Shown here piece after piece: positions 7,914 to 16,501 of a DNA stretch of 50,046 nucleotides. Source of the DNA: a virus. A program made the translations under genes and the position numbers. Below the pieces are notes generated by a model. That model searched no databases. It was not told the origin of the DNA and saw nothing but the letters and a program-made list of their open reading frames with translations. Numbering within the stretch: the first letter of the stretch is position 1; each line of letters begins with the position of its first letter. The stretch is taken from positions 1 through 50,046 of IMG/VR virus record IMGVR_UViG_3300047994_000044. One strand, written 5' to 3'.

Positions 7914-10291
7914 TGAAAAAGCTTGATTCTGGAAGTCGCGACAAGCCGACTCTCAGTCAAAACAAGTCCAACCTAGCCAGGTTGATGGCTACTGAAAATA
8001 TCAGTGTCCGTCACCGTCCAATCAAGACGGCTAAGTTTGATTTAAAAAATCGTGTCCTTCATTGTCCCGTTTGGCAAGAGATGGACGGCAACATTTACGA
8101 TTTGCTTATGGGTCATGAAATTAGTCATGCACTCAACACGCCGCTTTTGGGTTGGCATGACACGATCACCAATGACGCTAAGGACAAGTCTCGTCCTAAA
8201 ATTAAAAGCTTTTTGAACGTCGTTGAAGATGCTCGAATCGAGAAAATCATCAAACGTAAGTATCCAGGCTTGCGTCGTCCGTTTGCGGAAGCCTACAAGT
8301 CACTCCATGAACGCGACTTTTTCGGAGTTTCTAGGCTTAAAGGTGACTACTCAAGCTTGCGCTTGATCGACCGTATCAATCTATTTTTCAAAGTTGGTGC
8401 CCATCTACATATTTCTTTCGACAAAGAAGAAAAGGTATTTGTTGACCGTGCTGAGAACATTGAAACCTTTGAAGAAGCTGCTCAGCTTGCTCGTGATATC
8501 TATGACTATGCCAAATTCAAAGAACCTGAGAAGACGAAGAACAAGAACGATAACAAAGGCGAAAAGGACAAGTCAAAAAAAGATAAGTCCGAAAAGTCTA
8601 AAGAGAAGTCCAAAGATAAATTTAAAGATGAAGGTGACGATGATTCTGAGGATGGTGACTCTGAGGACAATGAGTCTGGAGACTCTGACGATTCTGATGA
8701 AAACGATAGTGGCTCAGGTGATGGCACCGATGAATCAGACGATTCTGACGGTGACTCTGAGGATGGAGAAGGTGAATCAGAATCTGATGATGAATCTGAA
8801 GAGAATGATAATCAAAAACCTGGTGGTAAGAATGCCGGTAAAAATGAAGATGAGATAAACGAAGAACCTACGTCTGAGACTGACGATTTTTTTCGTGAAC
8901 AGGAAAAAGATCTAGTTAATGAACATGGCGAGGGCATCCTATACCTTGATATTCCTAAGGCGAATCTCAAGACGATTATTGTCCCTCATAAGATGGTTGT
9001 CGGTAAGTATGAAACCTCTATTGTTGCTCAGTTCCAAAACAGTAATCCGCGCGGACTGACTAATGTTAAAGCACCGATGAACTACTCTGAAGTATCCAGT
9101 GGCCTCAATGCGGCTTTCCATAAGCGCAACAAAGGTTTCATTGGGATGCTCGTGAAAGAATTCGAGATGCGTAAGAATGCCAATCAATACGCTCGCCAAT
9201 TGACTGCTAAGACTGGTGAATTGGACGATAAGAAATTGTCTCGCTACAAGTTGACGATGGATGTGTTTCGCAAGGTGACCACTATTACTAAGGGTAAGTC
9301 TCACGGCATGATCATGTTTTTAGATTTTAGTGGATCTATGTCAATGCTTGTCCGTGAAATTCTTGAACAAGTGTTGATTCTTTGCACTTTCTGTCGTCGT
9401 ATTGGTATCCCGTTCGACGTATACGGCTTTGGTGATATACATAGCTACAATTTTGGTGTGAACTCTAAAATGATGTTTACACCTGTCAATGGTGGATTCA
9501 CTTTTGGTGATAGTCATTTCAATTTGAGACATTTGATTTCTTCTAGCCTTAGCGGTAATGCGTACAAGAAAGCATTTACAATGCTCAATGTCATTGCACA
9601 GATTAGTAATCATCGTGATCGTGATCCACAATCTAGCGCATGCTTTAATGAACCTACCTATCAGGGAAACATAACAGCTTGTGGTTTTGAACTAGGTGGT
9701 ACACCGTTTAACGAGACCTTGGTGGCATCTAAGTACATCATTGATGAGTTTAAGAATAAACATCACGTTGATATCACCAATGTGATTTATTTGTCCGATG
9801 GTGATGGCTATGGTGACATTCGCAATGGTGAGAATTATTCTTCTGTTCCTTACGATGAACTCACCAAGACTCGTATTGGTGTCAGAGATTTCAATTCTAA
9901 GATTGGCGTGCTAACCGACAACAAGAACATACTGTCTTACCAGACAGCACTTACCAGACTTGTTGCAGAGACCACCAATTGCCGTCACATTGGTTATTAT
10001 TTCGCCACATATAGTCATATTCGACAGAGGCTAATAGGCAATGTTGATCTGAAGAAAAATATTACTGAGCATAGTAAGTTTTTGGATGCCAATGGCTACA
10101 TTTCAGTACCTAACCTTGGTTATGATAACTATTATTATGTTAACACTGAGACGATGACTTATCGCGGTGATATGGGCTACTATCCTGGTTATTCTGCCGC
10201 TGATATGGGTAAGAATTTCATTGATCATCAGAAAAGGAAAATGAATTCAAAGATGATTATTAAAGAATTTGCAGCAGATATTGCAGAATAG
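7913..10291 (+). CDS. Large metallopeptidase-like/VWA protein (CobT-like)
   Basis: A 792-aa protein with three parts: an N-terminal region with HEISH near residues 67-71 (zinc-peptidase HExxH), a highly acidic Ser/Asp/Glu/Lys-rich linker at about 203-320, and a C-terminal von Willebrand A domain with MIDAS motif DFSGS near 471-475, a conserved Thr in GGTPF and YLSDGDG. Proteins of this design work with MoxR-type AAA+ ATPases, and the next gene is one. Phage homologues are often annotated as CobT cobaltochelatase subunits. The HExxH motif makes a VWA-linked peptidase an alternative. The target is unknown. Confidence 0.75.
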   Translation: MKKLDSGSRDKPTLSQNKSNLARLMATENISVRHRPIKTAKFDLKNRVLHCPVWQEMDGNIYDLLMGHEISHALNTPLLGWHDTITNDAKDKSRPKIKSFLNVVEDARIEKIIKRKYPGLRRPFAEAYKSLHERDFFGVSRLKGDYSSLRLIDRINLFFKVGAHLHISFDKEEKVFVDRAENIETFEEAAQLARDIYDYAKFKEPEKTKNKNDNKGEKDKSKKDKSEKSKEKSKDKFKDEGDDDSEDGDSEDNESGDSDDSDENDSGSGDGTDESDDSDGDSEDGEGESESDDESEENDNQKPGGKNAGKNEDEINEEPTSETDDFFREQEKDLVNEHGEGILYLDIPKANLKTIIVPHKMVVGKYETSIVAQFQNSNPRGLTNVKAPMNYSEVSSGLNAAFHKRNKGFIGMLVKEFEMRKNANQYARQLTAKTGELDDKKLSRYKLTMDVFRKVTTITKGKSHGMIMFLDFSGSMSMLVREILEQVLILCTFCRRIGIPFDVYGFGDIHSYNFGVNSKMMFTPVNGGFTFGDSHFNLRHLISSSLSGNAYKKAFTMLNVIAQISNHRDRDPQSSACFNEPTYQGNITACGFELGGTPFNETLVASKYIIDEFKNKHHVDITNVIYLSDGDGYGDIRNGENYSSVPYDELTKTRIGVRDFNSKIGVLTDNKNILSYQTALTRLVAETTNCRHIGYYFATYSHIRQRLIGNVDLKKNITEHSKFLDANGYISVPNLGYDNYYYVNTETMTYRGDMGYYPGYSAADMGKNFIDHQKRKMNSKMIIKEFAADIAE

Positions 10292-10292
10292 G

Positions 10293-10320
10293 TTTACATT
10301 CTTAAGAATTGTGATACACT
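10293..10320 (+). promoter_or_regulatory. Candidate promoter TTTACA-N16-TGaTACACT region
   Basis: TTTACA at 10293-10298 is followed after 16 bp by TACACT at 10315-10320, which is preceded by TG one base away (extended -10). The predicted start near 10327 would give a very short leader for the AAA+ gene at 10339. Confidence 0.45.
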
Positions 10321-10338
10321 CATAAGGTCAATTATATT

Positions 10339-11661
10339 ATGGAGAAAAAAGTGGAAGCATTAGAAATTGAGTCTGAAGCAAAAGGTCATGCGACCAAGAC
10401 TTTGGAAGATGATTTCATTCCGGAAATCGATCCTCTCTATGTTCCATTTGGCTTCTTCAATGACCTTAAAAGCATCATTGAGAAGAAGATTTTCTACAGT
10501 GTCTACATCACCGGCTTGTCTGGTAATGGCAAGACAAAGATGGTCGAACAAGCATGTGCTCAGGCTAAGCGCGAGTACATCCGTGTCAACATCACAAAAG
10601 AGACAGACGAATTCGACTTGATTGGTGCCTATGAACTGATCGAGGGTAATACGGTATGGCGCGACGGTCCTGTGTTGGTTGCCCTTCGCAGGGGCGCTCT
10701 CCTATTGCTAGACGAAGTCGATTTGGGCAGCGAGCGATTGCTTTGCCTACAGCCGATCCTTGAGGGTGTCGGCTATTTTAACAAGAAGCGTGGTGAGTTC
10801 ATTCCACCAGCACCTGGTTTCAATGTCATGGCGACTGCCAACACCAAAGGTAAGGGTTCAAACGATGGCAAATTCATTGGTGCCAACGTTTTGAATGAGG
10901 CGTTCCTTGAACGTTTTGCTATTACTGTCGAACAAGACTATCCGTCTGAAAAGACTGAACGTGTGATTCTTAATAACATGTTCAATTCATTGGAAACTAC
11001 TCCTGGTATGAATACGGCCAAGTTTTCTGCTAATCTCGTGAAATGGGCAGAACTATTAAGACAATCATACAAGCAAGGTGCTACCGACGAAGTGATCACA
11101 ACTCGTCGTTTGGTTCACATTGTCAAGGCATATTCAATCTTTAGGAATCGTCGCAAGGCAATCGAATTGTGTCTGAATCGTTTTGACGAAGAAATCAAGA
11201 CAGCTTTTATGGATTTCTATAGCAAGATCGATCCAGATTTGGACAAGAAGATTGTTGAGCCTGGTGAAGCTGATGTTAAACCACTGCCTGACGACGTATC
11301 CAATGCGTCTAATGACCTCGTAGCCAAGCGTAAGGCAGCACAGGCAGCAGCACAGGCAGCAGGAGCAAAAGCAGCCTCTGCGACCGCACAGTCCAATTTA
11401 CAGAACCCTACGGGCCTGGTTGTGTTTGCTGATGCAAGAAACATCGCTTCAGTCGTTTCTAAGCATAAAGTTGCTGTAGCTGTTAGTAAGCCAGACCCTA
11501 AGACAGGTGACCGCACCGTAACTGTCATGGGACAAAATGTTGTTGTGAGAGCCGGTGATATTATTAATGCTAAGCATGATTTGTTAGACGATATTGTTAA
11601 GAGAATAGTTGACAGCGTGAATGATATGGATAATGATGTTGATACTGGAGATGACGACTAA
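10339..11661 (+). CDS. MoxR/CobS-like AAA+ ATPase
   Basis: A 440-aa ATPase with Walker A GLSGNGKT near residues 58-65, Walker B ALLLLDEVDL near 119-128, a sensor-1-like VMATANT, and an arginine-finger region LERFAITV, typical of the MoxR/CobS clade. Residues about 330-355 form an alanine-rich linker (AAQAAAQAAGAKAAS) leading to a separate C-terminal domain and an acidic end. The partner is almost certainly the VWA protein upstream. Such pairs remodel metal-loading or multi-subunit complexes. Its own candidate promoter lies at 10293. Confidence 0.85.
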   Translation: MEKKVEALEIESEAKGHATKTLEDDFIPEIDPLYVPFGFFNDLKSIIEKKIFYSVYITGLSGNGKTKMVEQACAQAKREYIRVNITKETDEFDLIGAYELIEGNTVWRDGPVLVALRRGALLLLDEVDLGSERLLCLQPILEGVGYFNKKRGEFIPPAPGFNVMATANTKGKGSNDGKFIGANVLNEAFLERFAITVEQDYPSEKTERVILNNMFNSLETTPGMNTAKFSANLVKWAELLRQSYKQGATDEVITTRRLVHIVKAYSIFRNRRKAIELCLNRFDEEIKTAFMDFYSKIDPDLDKKIVEPGEADVKPLPDDVSNASNDLVAKRKAAQAAAQAAGAKAASATAQSNLQNPTGLVVFADARNIASVVSKHKVAVAVSKPDPKTGDRTVTVMGQNVVVRAGDIINAKHDLLDDIVKRIVDSVNDMDNDVDTGDDD

Positions 11662-11739
11662 AGGAGCAATTATGAAGTAACTCAAGTCATTTAATATTAA
11701 TGTAAATTAAAATTGCATAGGGTAAGAAAAGTGAAAACG

Positions 11740-11837
11740 GAGCATAAGAACCAGGACTTACACTGGGTGATATTGCACCGGCCCAAGAAAAGGTATTGCC
11801 AGATGCATAAAGGCGTCAGTTCCTTATAGCACTGCTC
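11740..11837 (+). ncRNA. Compact structured RNA after the AAA+ gene
   Basis: A closing helix is formed by GAGC (11740-11743) with GCTC (11834-11837), extended by ATAAG-AAC (11744-11751) with GTTcCTTAT (11819-11827). Inside lie CCAG/CTGG (11751-11766) and GGTG/CACC (11766-11779) hairpins and GCC/GGC near 11798-11814. The element sits between a stop codon and an intrinsic terminator, so it is either a 3'-UTR-derived RNA or an independent ncRNA. No ORF of note is present. The remaining bases of 11662-11956 hold only the terminator and promoter listed next. Confidence 0.55.
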
Positions 11838-11852
11838 TAAACCTAGTAGATC

Positions 11853-11887
11853 AAAACCCAGGCGCGTCCGTGCGTCCTGGGTTTTCT
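11853..11887 (+). terminator. Strong intrinsic terminator
   Basis: AAAACCCAGG (11853-11862) pairs with CCTGGGTTTT (11876-11885), extended by CGC/GCG inside. The 3' arm ends in TTTT. It closes the deformylase/VWA/AAA+ operon. Confidence 0.9.
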
Positions 11888-11889
11888 AT

Positions 11890-11918
11890 TTGACAATTAA
11901 AGCGAATTAGACAATAAT
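11890..11918 (+). promoter_or_regulatory. Sigma70-type promoter TTGACA-N17-AATAAT
   Basis: TTGACA at 11890-11895 starts five bases after the terminator stem. A 17-bp spacer leads to AATAAT at 11913-11918, and a start near 11925 would give a leader of about 32 nt for the gene at 11957. Confidence 0.75.
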
Positions 11919-11956
11919 AGTACCTAGAATTCTGACAACAATAAAAAGGTCCTATA

Positions 11957-12934
11957 ATGCAACTACAGATCAGTGTCGAACAACTAAGAAAAAATAAACT
12001 TTTCATCGCAACACCAATGTACGGTGGGCACTGTTTGGGAATGTACATGAAGGCATGCCTTGACCTACAAGGAATGTGTACCCAATACGGCATGGAGAAT
12101 AGGTTCAGCTTCATTTTCAATGAAAGCTTGATTACCAGGGCACGTAACTATCTTGTAGACGAATTTCTTCGTTCAGGTTACACGCATTTATTGTTCCTTG
12201 ATGCTGACATTCATTTTGATCCTAAAGATGTCATTGCTTTAATGGCACTCGATAAGGACATTGTAGGTGCCCCATATCCGAAGAAGTCTATCAAGTGGGG
12301 TTCAGCTATCCAGGCAATCAAGCGCCGCAATATGATCATCTCAGAGGTCGAAAAGAAGAATGCCATTATTGGTGCTGAGAATCTAGCTTTGATGGCAGAT
12401 CCTAATGCCGATCAATCTAAGTTACAAACAGCTTTGGAAGTTCCACCAGAACTAACTGTTCAGGAAATTGAACAAACAATCGGTGACTACGTATTCAATC
12501 CAGTAGCAGGAACTGCTCAATTCAATGTCGGTGAACCTTTGAAAGTAATGGAAATTGGTACCGGTTACATGTTGATCAAGAGAGAAGTGTTTGTTCGTTG
12601 GGCTAAGCAATACCCTGAGTATTCATACAAGCCTGATCATGTCGGTCAAGCACATTTTGACGGTTCACGTTATATTCACGCTTATTTCGACTGTATCATT
12701 GACCGTAAGAGATCAATTACGATAGTTGATGATCTCGGTGATTGTAAGAAAGATGATGTGATCGATGTTGGTGGCTCTGATCGTTACCTATCAGAAGATT
12801 ACTTTTTCTGCCAACAGTGGCGCAATATGGGTGGAGAAATTTGGCTGTGCCCATGGATGCGTACCTTCCATGTTGGAACCTATGCTTTCCAAGGAAACAT
12901 GGCAGCTGTCGCACAGTTGGTTGGAAATCTTTAA
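11957..12934 (+). CDS. Glycosyltransferase-like protein (GT-A fold)
   Basis: The 325-aa protein begins with LFIATPMYGG and has a DADIHF motif near residue 90 that matches the metal-binding DxD of GT-A glycosyltransferases. It follows an HLLFLDADI strand. A later VGGSDRYLSEDYFFCQQW segment contains the acidic residues expected around the acceptor site. The substrate is unknown. Phages use such enzymes to decorate DNA, virion proteins or host surface sugars. The leader shares AAGGTC and an ATAATG start context with the gp55-like gene. Confidence 0.7.
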   Translation: MQLQISVEQLRKNKLFIATPMYGGHCLGMYMKACLDLQGMCTQYGMENRFSFIFNESLITRARNYLVDEFLRSGYTHLLFLDADIHFDPKDVIALMALDKDIVGAPYPKKSIKWGSAIQAIKRRNMIISEVEKKNAIIGAENLALMADPNADQSKLQTALEVPPELTVQEIEQTIGDYVFNPVAGTAQFNVGEPLKVMEIGTGYMLIKREVFVRWAKQYPEYSYKPDHVGQAHFDGSRYIHAYFDCIIDRKRSITIVDDLGDCKKDDVIDVGGSDRYLSEDYFFCQQWRNMGGEIWLCPWMRTFHVGTYAFQGNMAAVAQLVGNL

Positions 12935-13077
12935 TGGTTGAAAAGGCGAAGACACCCGCTAAAGGACCAATTCCTGGCGACCCGCCTCGTGCTCAAACAC
13001 AAAAGGAAGTTCAGGATAGTTGGGATAAGGCTAAAAACTTTCCAGTTGCAATAGCTTCAAAGAGAGATCCTTTATGA
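12934..13077 (+). CDS. Hypothetical 47-aa basic protein
   Basis: The ATG at 12934 overlaps the glycosyltransferase stop (TAATG), and the stop overlaps the next ATG. The product is 47 aa, hydrophilic, proline- and lysine-rich, without a membrane segment or cysteines. The tight overlaps on both sides are the main support. No family is recognised. Confidence 0.6.
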   Translation: MVEKAKTPAKGPIPGDPPRAQTQKEVQDSWDKAKNFPVAIASKRDPL

Positions 13078-13727
13078 TTATAGGTTTAGTTGGTTTTGCT
13101 GGATCTGGTAAAGACACTGTTGGTGACATGTTAGTTGAAATGGGATTCAAAAAAGACAGCTTTGCCAAGCCATTAAAAGATGCTGTTTCAATCATGTTTG
13201 GTTGGGATCGAAAAAAGTTAGAAGGTACAACTAAAGAAGATCGCGCCTGGAGAGAAGTGCCGGATGAATACTGGTCTAAAGTTCTAGGTAAACCTTTTTC
13301 ACCACGTTTGGCTCTTCAGTTGATGGGCACAGAAGCCGGTCGAAATGTTTTTGGTGAACCGCTTTGGACAGCATCATGTTTGAAAAGAATTGCAGATGAT
13401 GCGCCAAATGACTATGTCGTCACTGATGTTCGATTCAAGAATGAAATAGAAGCATTGCATGCAGCCGGTGCAATCATTATGAGGATTAATCGCGGTCCTG
13501 AACCTAATTATTTCATGACAGCATATGATTGGAATTTAAATCACGATTCAAGTTCAGAGTTGCCAGAACTTCTTAAGAATGTTCACCCTAGTGAACGTGA
13601 TTGGATTGGTCATCCATTAATCAAATGGGACATTGGAAATAATGGGACTCTTATAGAACTAAAGCGTAAAATAATAGAAATAGTAAATTTAACTAGAGCA
13701 AAACAATTAAGAGAAAGTATATTATGA
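13074..13727 (+). CDS. 1: gp1-like deoxynucleoside monophosphate kinase
   Basis: A 217-aa P-loop kinase with GFAGSGKDT at residues 7-15, followed by a FAKPLKDAV segment and RLALQLMGTEAGR, both typical of T4 gp1-type dNMP kinases (T4 about 241 aa). The enzyme phosphorylates dTMP, dGMP and modified dCMP to supply dNTPs for phage replication. It lies directly before the clamp genes and overlaps the gp45 start by 4 bp. Confidence 0.85.
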   Translation: MIIGLVGFAGSGKDTVGDMLVEMGFKKDSFAKPLKDAVSIMFGWDRKKLEGTTKEDRAWREVPDEYWSKVLGKPFSPRLALQLMGTEAGRNVFGEPLWTASCLKRIADDAPNDYVVTDVRFKNEIEALHAAGAIIMRINRGPEPNYFMTAYDWNLNHDSSSELPELLKNVHPSERDWIGHPLIKWDIGNNGTLIELKRKIIEIVNLTRAKQLRESIL

Positions 13728-14404
13728 AATTAAGCGCGAACTTCATTGAGTTGCTAGGCAATTTTTCCACCATCAATACTGGTATGGCTTTTAAGCCAGG
13801 TAAGGTCCTACGTACCATGTCTAAAGATAAGGACATCTTAGCCGTAGCTGAAATCACAGAAGATTTTGAAAAAGAGTTTTGCATCTATGATTTGAATAGA
13901 ATGTTGGCTTTGATTTCTTTGAACAAGGTTAATCCGGAAGTTGAAGTCGAAGATGAGTCCCTGGTTTTTGTTGGACTGAATGGTAAGGGTCGTATACGTC
14001 AGCGTTTTACATCACCTTCTTTTATCATTTCTCCACCAGATAAAAGCATTCCAATTAAAAACATTGAAATGGAGTTCATTCTTGAACAGGATGTTTTCAA
14101 ATGGATTTTCAACGTGTCATCAATTTTAAAGTGTCCACACATCGTCATCAAAGGTGAGCCTGGTGAAAATGTCACAATCAATGCCGTTGATATCAAAGGA
14201 CAGATTGTAGATAGCGCCTACGTTACCATTGATGCAGTTGCAAACAGCAAATTTAACTTTGTATTGAGAAACGAAAATATCAAAGTTATTCCAGGTAAAT
14301 ATAAGGTCAAAATTTCTACTGGTGGGTTTGCGTTGTTTTCAAACATGGAGAGAAATCTTCAGTATTGGATTGCGCCAGATCCTAAGTACACTACGTTTGG
14401 TTAA
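13724..14404 (+). CDS. 45: gp45-like sliding clamp
   Basis: The 226-aa protein (T4 gp45 about 228 aa) shows the clamp pattern: N-terminal FIELLGNFSTINTGMAFKPG, then DLNRMLALISL, and a C-terminal IKVIPGKYKVKIS segment. The trimer tethers DNA polymerase to DNA and in T4 also activates late transcription with gp55 and gp33. The start context is AGTATATTATG, shared with several replication genes here. It is followed by the clamp-loader genes. Confidence 0.92.
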   Translation: MKLSANFIELLGNFSTINTGMAFKPGKVLRTMSKDKDILAVAEITEDFEKEFCIYDLNRMLALISLNKVNPEVEVEDESLVFVGLNGKGRIRQRFTSPSFIISPPDKSIPIKNIEMEFILEQDVFKWIFNVSSILKCPHIVIKGEPGENVTINAVDIKGQIVDSAYVTIDAVANSKFNFVLRNENIKVIPGKYKVKISTGGFALFSNMERNLQYWIAPDPKYTTFG

Positions 14405-14413
14405 GGAATAGTC

Positions 14414-14785
14414 ATGAGTTGTAATAATTGTACTTGCGCTCCTCCGGTCGATGTCGATTTGACAGCCGATAAGCTTGTTGAATTAGAGAAAGCCCTAAAG
14501 CGTGTAATAGGTTTGATCGAAAGCGTAAACAATAGTGTACTTGATGTAAATGAATTTCTTCGTAGTAAGTATCCTGAAGATCTTGGTGACGAAGATCATA
14601 ACCCAATTACTGCTTCACATTGGGTACAACGGAAATTAGAAAGAGAAAAAGAAGAACGTAAAGTTCAAAACATGATTTGGGAATTGAAGAACAGAGGATA
14701 CACAGTAGAAACCCCTGTCGTTCCTGAGCACACAATTGAAAACGCTATACGGGAAGTAGTCCGAGCGAATACCATTACTAAATAA
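14414..14785 (+). CDS. Hypothetical protein between clamp and clamp loader
   Basis: The 123-aa product has an N-terminal Cys cluster (CNNCTC), a helical segment LVELEKALKRVIGLIESVNN likely to form a coiled coil, and a charged RKLEREKEERK helix. The start has an AAGGA Shine-Dalgarno. It is an insertion relative to T4, where gene 44 follows gene 45. No family is recognised. Confidence 0.7.
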   Translation: MSCNNCTCAPPVDVDLTADKLVELEKALKRVIGLIESVNNSVLDVNEFLRSKYPEDLGDEDHNPITASHWVQRKLEREKEERKVQNMIWELKNRGYTVETPVVPEHTIENAIREVVRANTITK

Positions 14786-14795
14786 TTCGGAGAAT
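14778..14795 (+). promoter_or_regulatory. TAAATA box and short hairpin before gene 44
   Basis: CTAAATA (14778-14784) overlaps the stop of the previous gene and is followed by ATTC-gga-GAAT (14785-14795), which places the GGAG Shine-Dalgarno of gene 44 in a small hairpin. The box may be a coding coincidence, since TAA is the stop codon. Confidence 0.3.
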
Positions 14796-14800
14796 ATATT

Positions 14801-15745
14801 ATGATTGGTCAAGGTGAAATACTTTGGTCTGAGATCTATCGACCGCACAAAGTCTCCGAATGCATCATCCCCGATGCGTTAAAAGCAACATTTCAATCAT
14901 ATGTTGATAAGAAAGAGATTCCTAATCTTTTGCTAACTGGTTCTACTGGAACAGGTAAGACTTCTGTTGCCAAAGCATTGTGCGATGAAATAGGTGCAGA
15001 TTATATCTTCATCAACGGCTCGCTTGAGAACGGTGTTGATATTCTTCGCACAAGAATTCAAGGCTTTGGTTCATCTGTATCATTCACAGGTGGCCGCAAA
15101 GTCATTATCGTGGATGAGGCAGACAATTTGACGAGCGCCGCTCAGTTAGCTTTTCGTGGTGTTATTGAAGAACTAAGTGTCAACTGTTCTTTCATTTTTA
15201 CATGCAACTACAAGAATCGAATCATTGAAGCCATCCATAGTCGATGTGCTACTATCGAGTTTAAATTACAAGCTAAAGAAAAGGTTTTGATGGCACAAGC
15301 ATTTAATGCTCGTGTTGGAGAAATTTTATCCAAAGAGAAAATTGAGTTTGAGAAACCCGTTGTCGGACAACTCATTAAAAAGTATTTTCCAGACTATCGC
15401 AAAATTCTCAACGAACTTCAGAAGTTTGCATCTAAGAACGGTGCAATCACAGAAGAGATTTTGTCGCAAGTTTCAGATGCCAAGATCGATGAAATGATTG
15501 GGTATTTAAAGACTCAGAATTTTGCCGGTCTTCGTAAGTGGGTAGCTACGAATTCTGATAATGATTCACTTGTCGTGATCAGGGCACTCTACGACAAAAT
15601 GGAAGAGATATTTAAACCAAAATCACTTCCTGTTCTGGTTGTCCTTACCGGTAGGTATCTTTTTCAGGCCACATCTTGTTTAGATCAAGAAATCAATCTT
15701 GCTGCTTACTTGACAGAGGTGATGGTTGAATGTGAGGTAAAATAA
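14801..15745 (+). CDS. 44: gp44-like clamp loader large subunit
   Basis: A 314-aa AAA+ ATPase (T4 gp44 about 319 aa) with Walker A GSTGTGKTS near residues 47-55, Walker B VIIVDEADNL near 101-110, sensor 1 FTCNYKNR and the SRC motif HSRC near 146. Together with gp62 it opens and loads the gp45 clamp. The next gene begins inside its stop codon (TAATG). The start context ATTATGATT resembles the region bound by RegA in T4 gene 44. Confidence 0.93.
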   Translation: MIGQGEILWSEIYRPHKVSECIIPDALKATFQSYVDKKEIPNLLLTGSTGTGKTSVAKALCDEIGADYIFINGSLENGVDILRTRIQGFGSSVSFTGGRKVIIVDEADNLTSAAQLAFRGVIEELSVNCSFIFTCNYKNRIIEAIHSRCATIEFKLQAKEKVLMAQAFNARVGEILSKEKIEFEKPVVGQLIKKYFPDYRKILNELQKFASKNGAITEEILSQVSDAKIDEMIGYLKTQNFAGLRKWVATNSDNDSLVVIRALYDKMEEIFKPKSLPVLVVLTGRYLFQATSCLDQEINLAAYLTEVMVECEVK

Positions 15746-16128
15746 TGTCTTTGGCAAAATTATTAGGAATAAAAGAAAATCAAGAAACAAAATTTTGTCC
15801 AGAATGTAAAAGGAGTTTGTCCGTAGACTTATTCAGAAAAAGACAAGAAGGTAGGAAACAGGCTAGGGTCTACACATACTGTAGAGAATGTGAAAAGAAA
15901 CTTACTAACGTTTTATTTGATTTGAAAAAAGATATTCGTCCTAAACCTGAAGCTTGTGAATGCTGTTACAAAATTACCGATGCTTTGGTTGTCGATCACG
16001 ATCACGACACAAATAAAGTCAGAGGTTGGATTTGCACTCCCTGCAATGTCGGCATCTCAAGGTTGGGTGACAATCTACCAGGTGTTGAACTGGCTAGAGA
16101 ATATTTAAAGAGAACTCAAAATGGCTGA
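15745..16128 (+). CDS. Endonuclease VII-family HNH nuclease
   Basis: A 127-aa protein with an N-terminal CxxC/CxxC zinc ribbon (residues 17-20 and about 49-52), then the endonuclease VII core: CECC, DHDHD near 84-88, and CTPCN. T4 gp49 of this family resolves branched DNA. The gene sits between the clamp-loader genes 44 and 62, which are adjacent in T4, and it overlaps both. A free-standing homing endonuclease is therefore as likely as a true gp49. All zinc and HNH residues are intact. Confidence 0.85.
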   Translation: MSLAKLLGIKENQETKFCPECKRSLSVDLFRKRQEGRKQARVYTYCRECEKKLTNVLFDLKKDIRPKPEACECCYKITDALVVDHDHDTNKVRGWICTPCNVGISRLGDNLPGVELAREYLKRTQNG

Positions 16129-16501
16129 CCTATTCAAAGATATTATTCCTTCGCTACTTTTGACGAAAAAGTATTGCTTAGAGGACGAGAAGGATTACAA
16201 CGCATACGTTGTGAACAAGGTTGTTAGTAACCATCAGGACGGCATCTTTCTTGCCGTTGAGATGAACAAGTATCCTGACCTTCCGAAGAAGGCGCAGTAT
16301 GATTTCTATTTCAACGGATTGGTTTCTAAGCGAAGACCCTATGTGAAATGGAATAAGAATGCTAAGGAGGCAGATGTTGAATTGGTTAAAAAGTATTTTA
16401 ATTATAATGAAACCAAGGCCAGAGACGCTTTGAAGATCCTAAATACTAACCAGTTGGACATGATTAGAAAAATTTTAGAAGCGAGTGAAGAACATGGATG
16501 A
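16121..16501 (+). CDS. 62: gp62-like clamp loader small subunit
   Basis: The 126-aa protein shows the gp62 pattern of marine T4-like phages: VNKVVSNHQDGIFLAVEMNK, then a YDFYFNGLVSKRRPYVKW segment and a helical KARDALKILN end. It is shorter than T4 gp62 (about 187 aa). It binds the gp44 tetramer to form the clamp loader. It overlaps RegA by 8 bp. Confidence 0.85.
   Translation: MADLFKDIIPSLLLTKKYCLEDEKDYNAYVVNKVVSNHQDGIFLAVEMNKYPDLPKKAQYDFYFNGLVSKRRPYVKWNKNAKEADVELVKKYFNYNETKARDALKILNTNQLDMIRKILEASEEHG

Noticed and set aside
8506-8727. Ser/Pro-rich open frame on the minus strand
   Set aside because: It is the mirror of the acidic linker codons of the large VWA protein. Low-complexity coding strands make such shadows.
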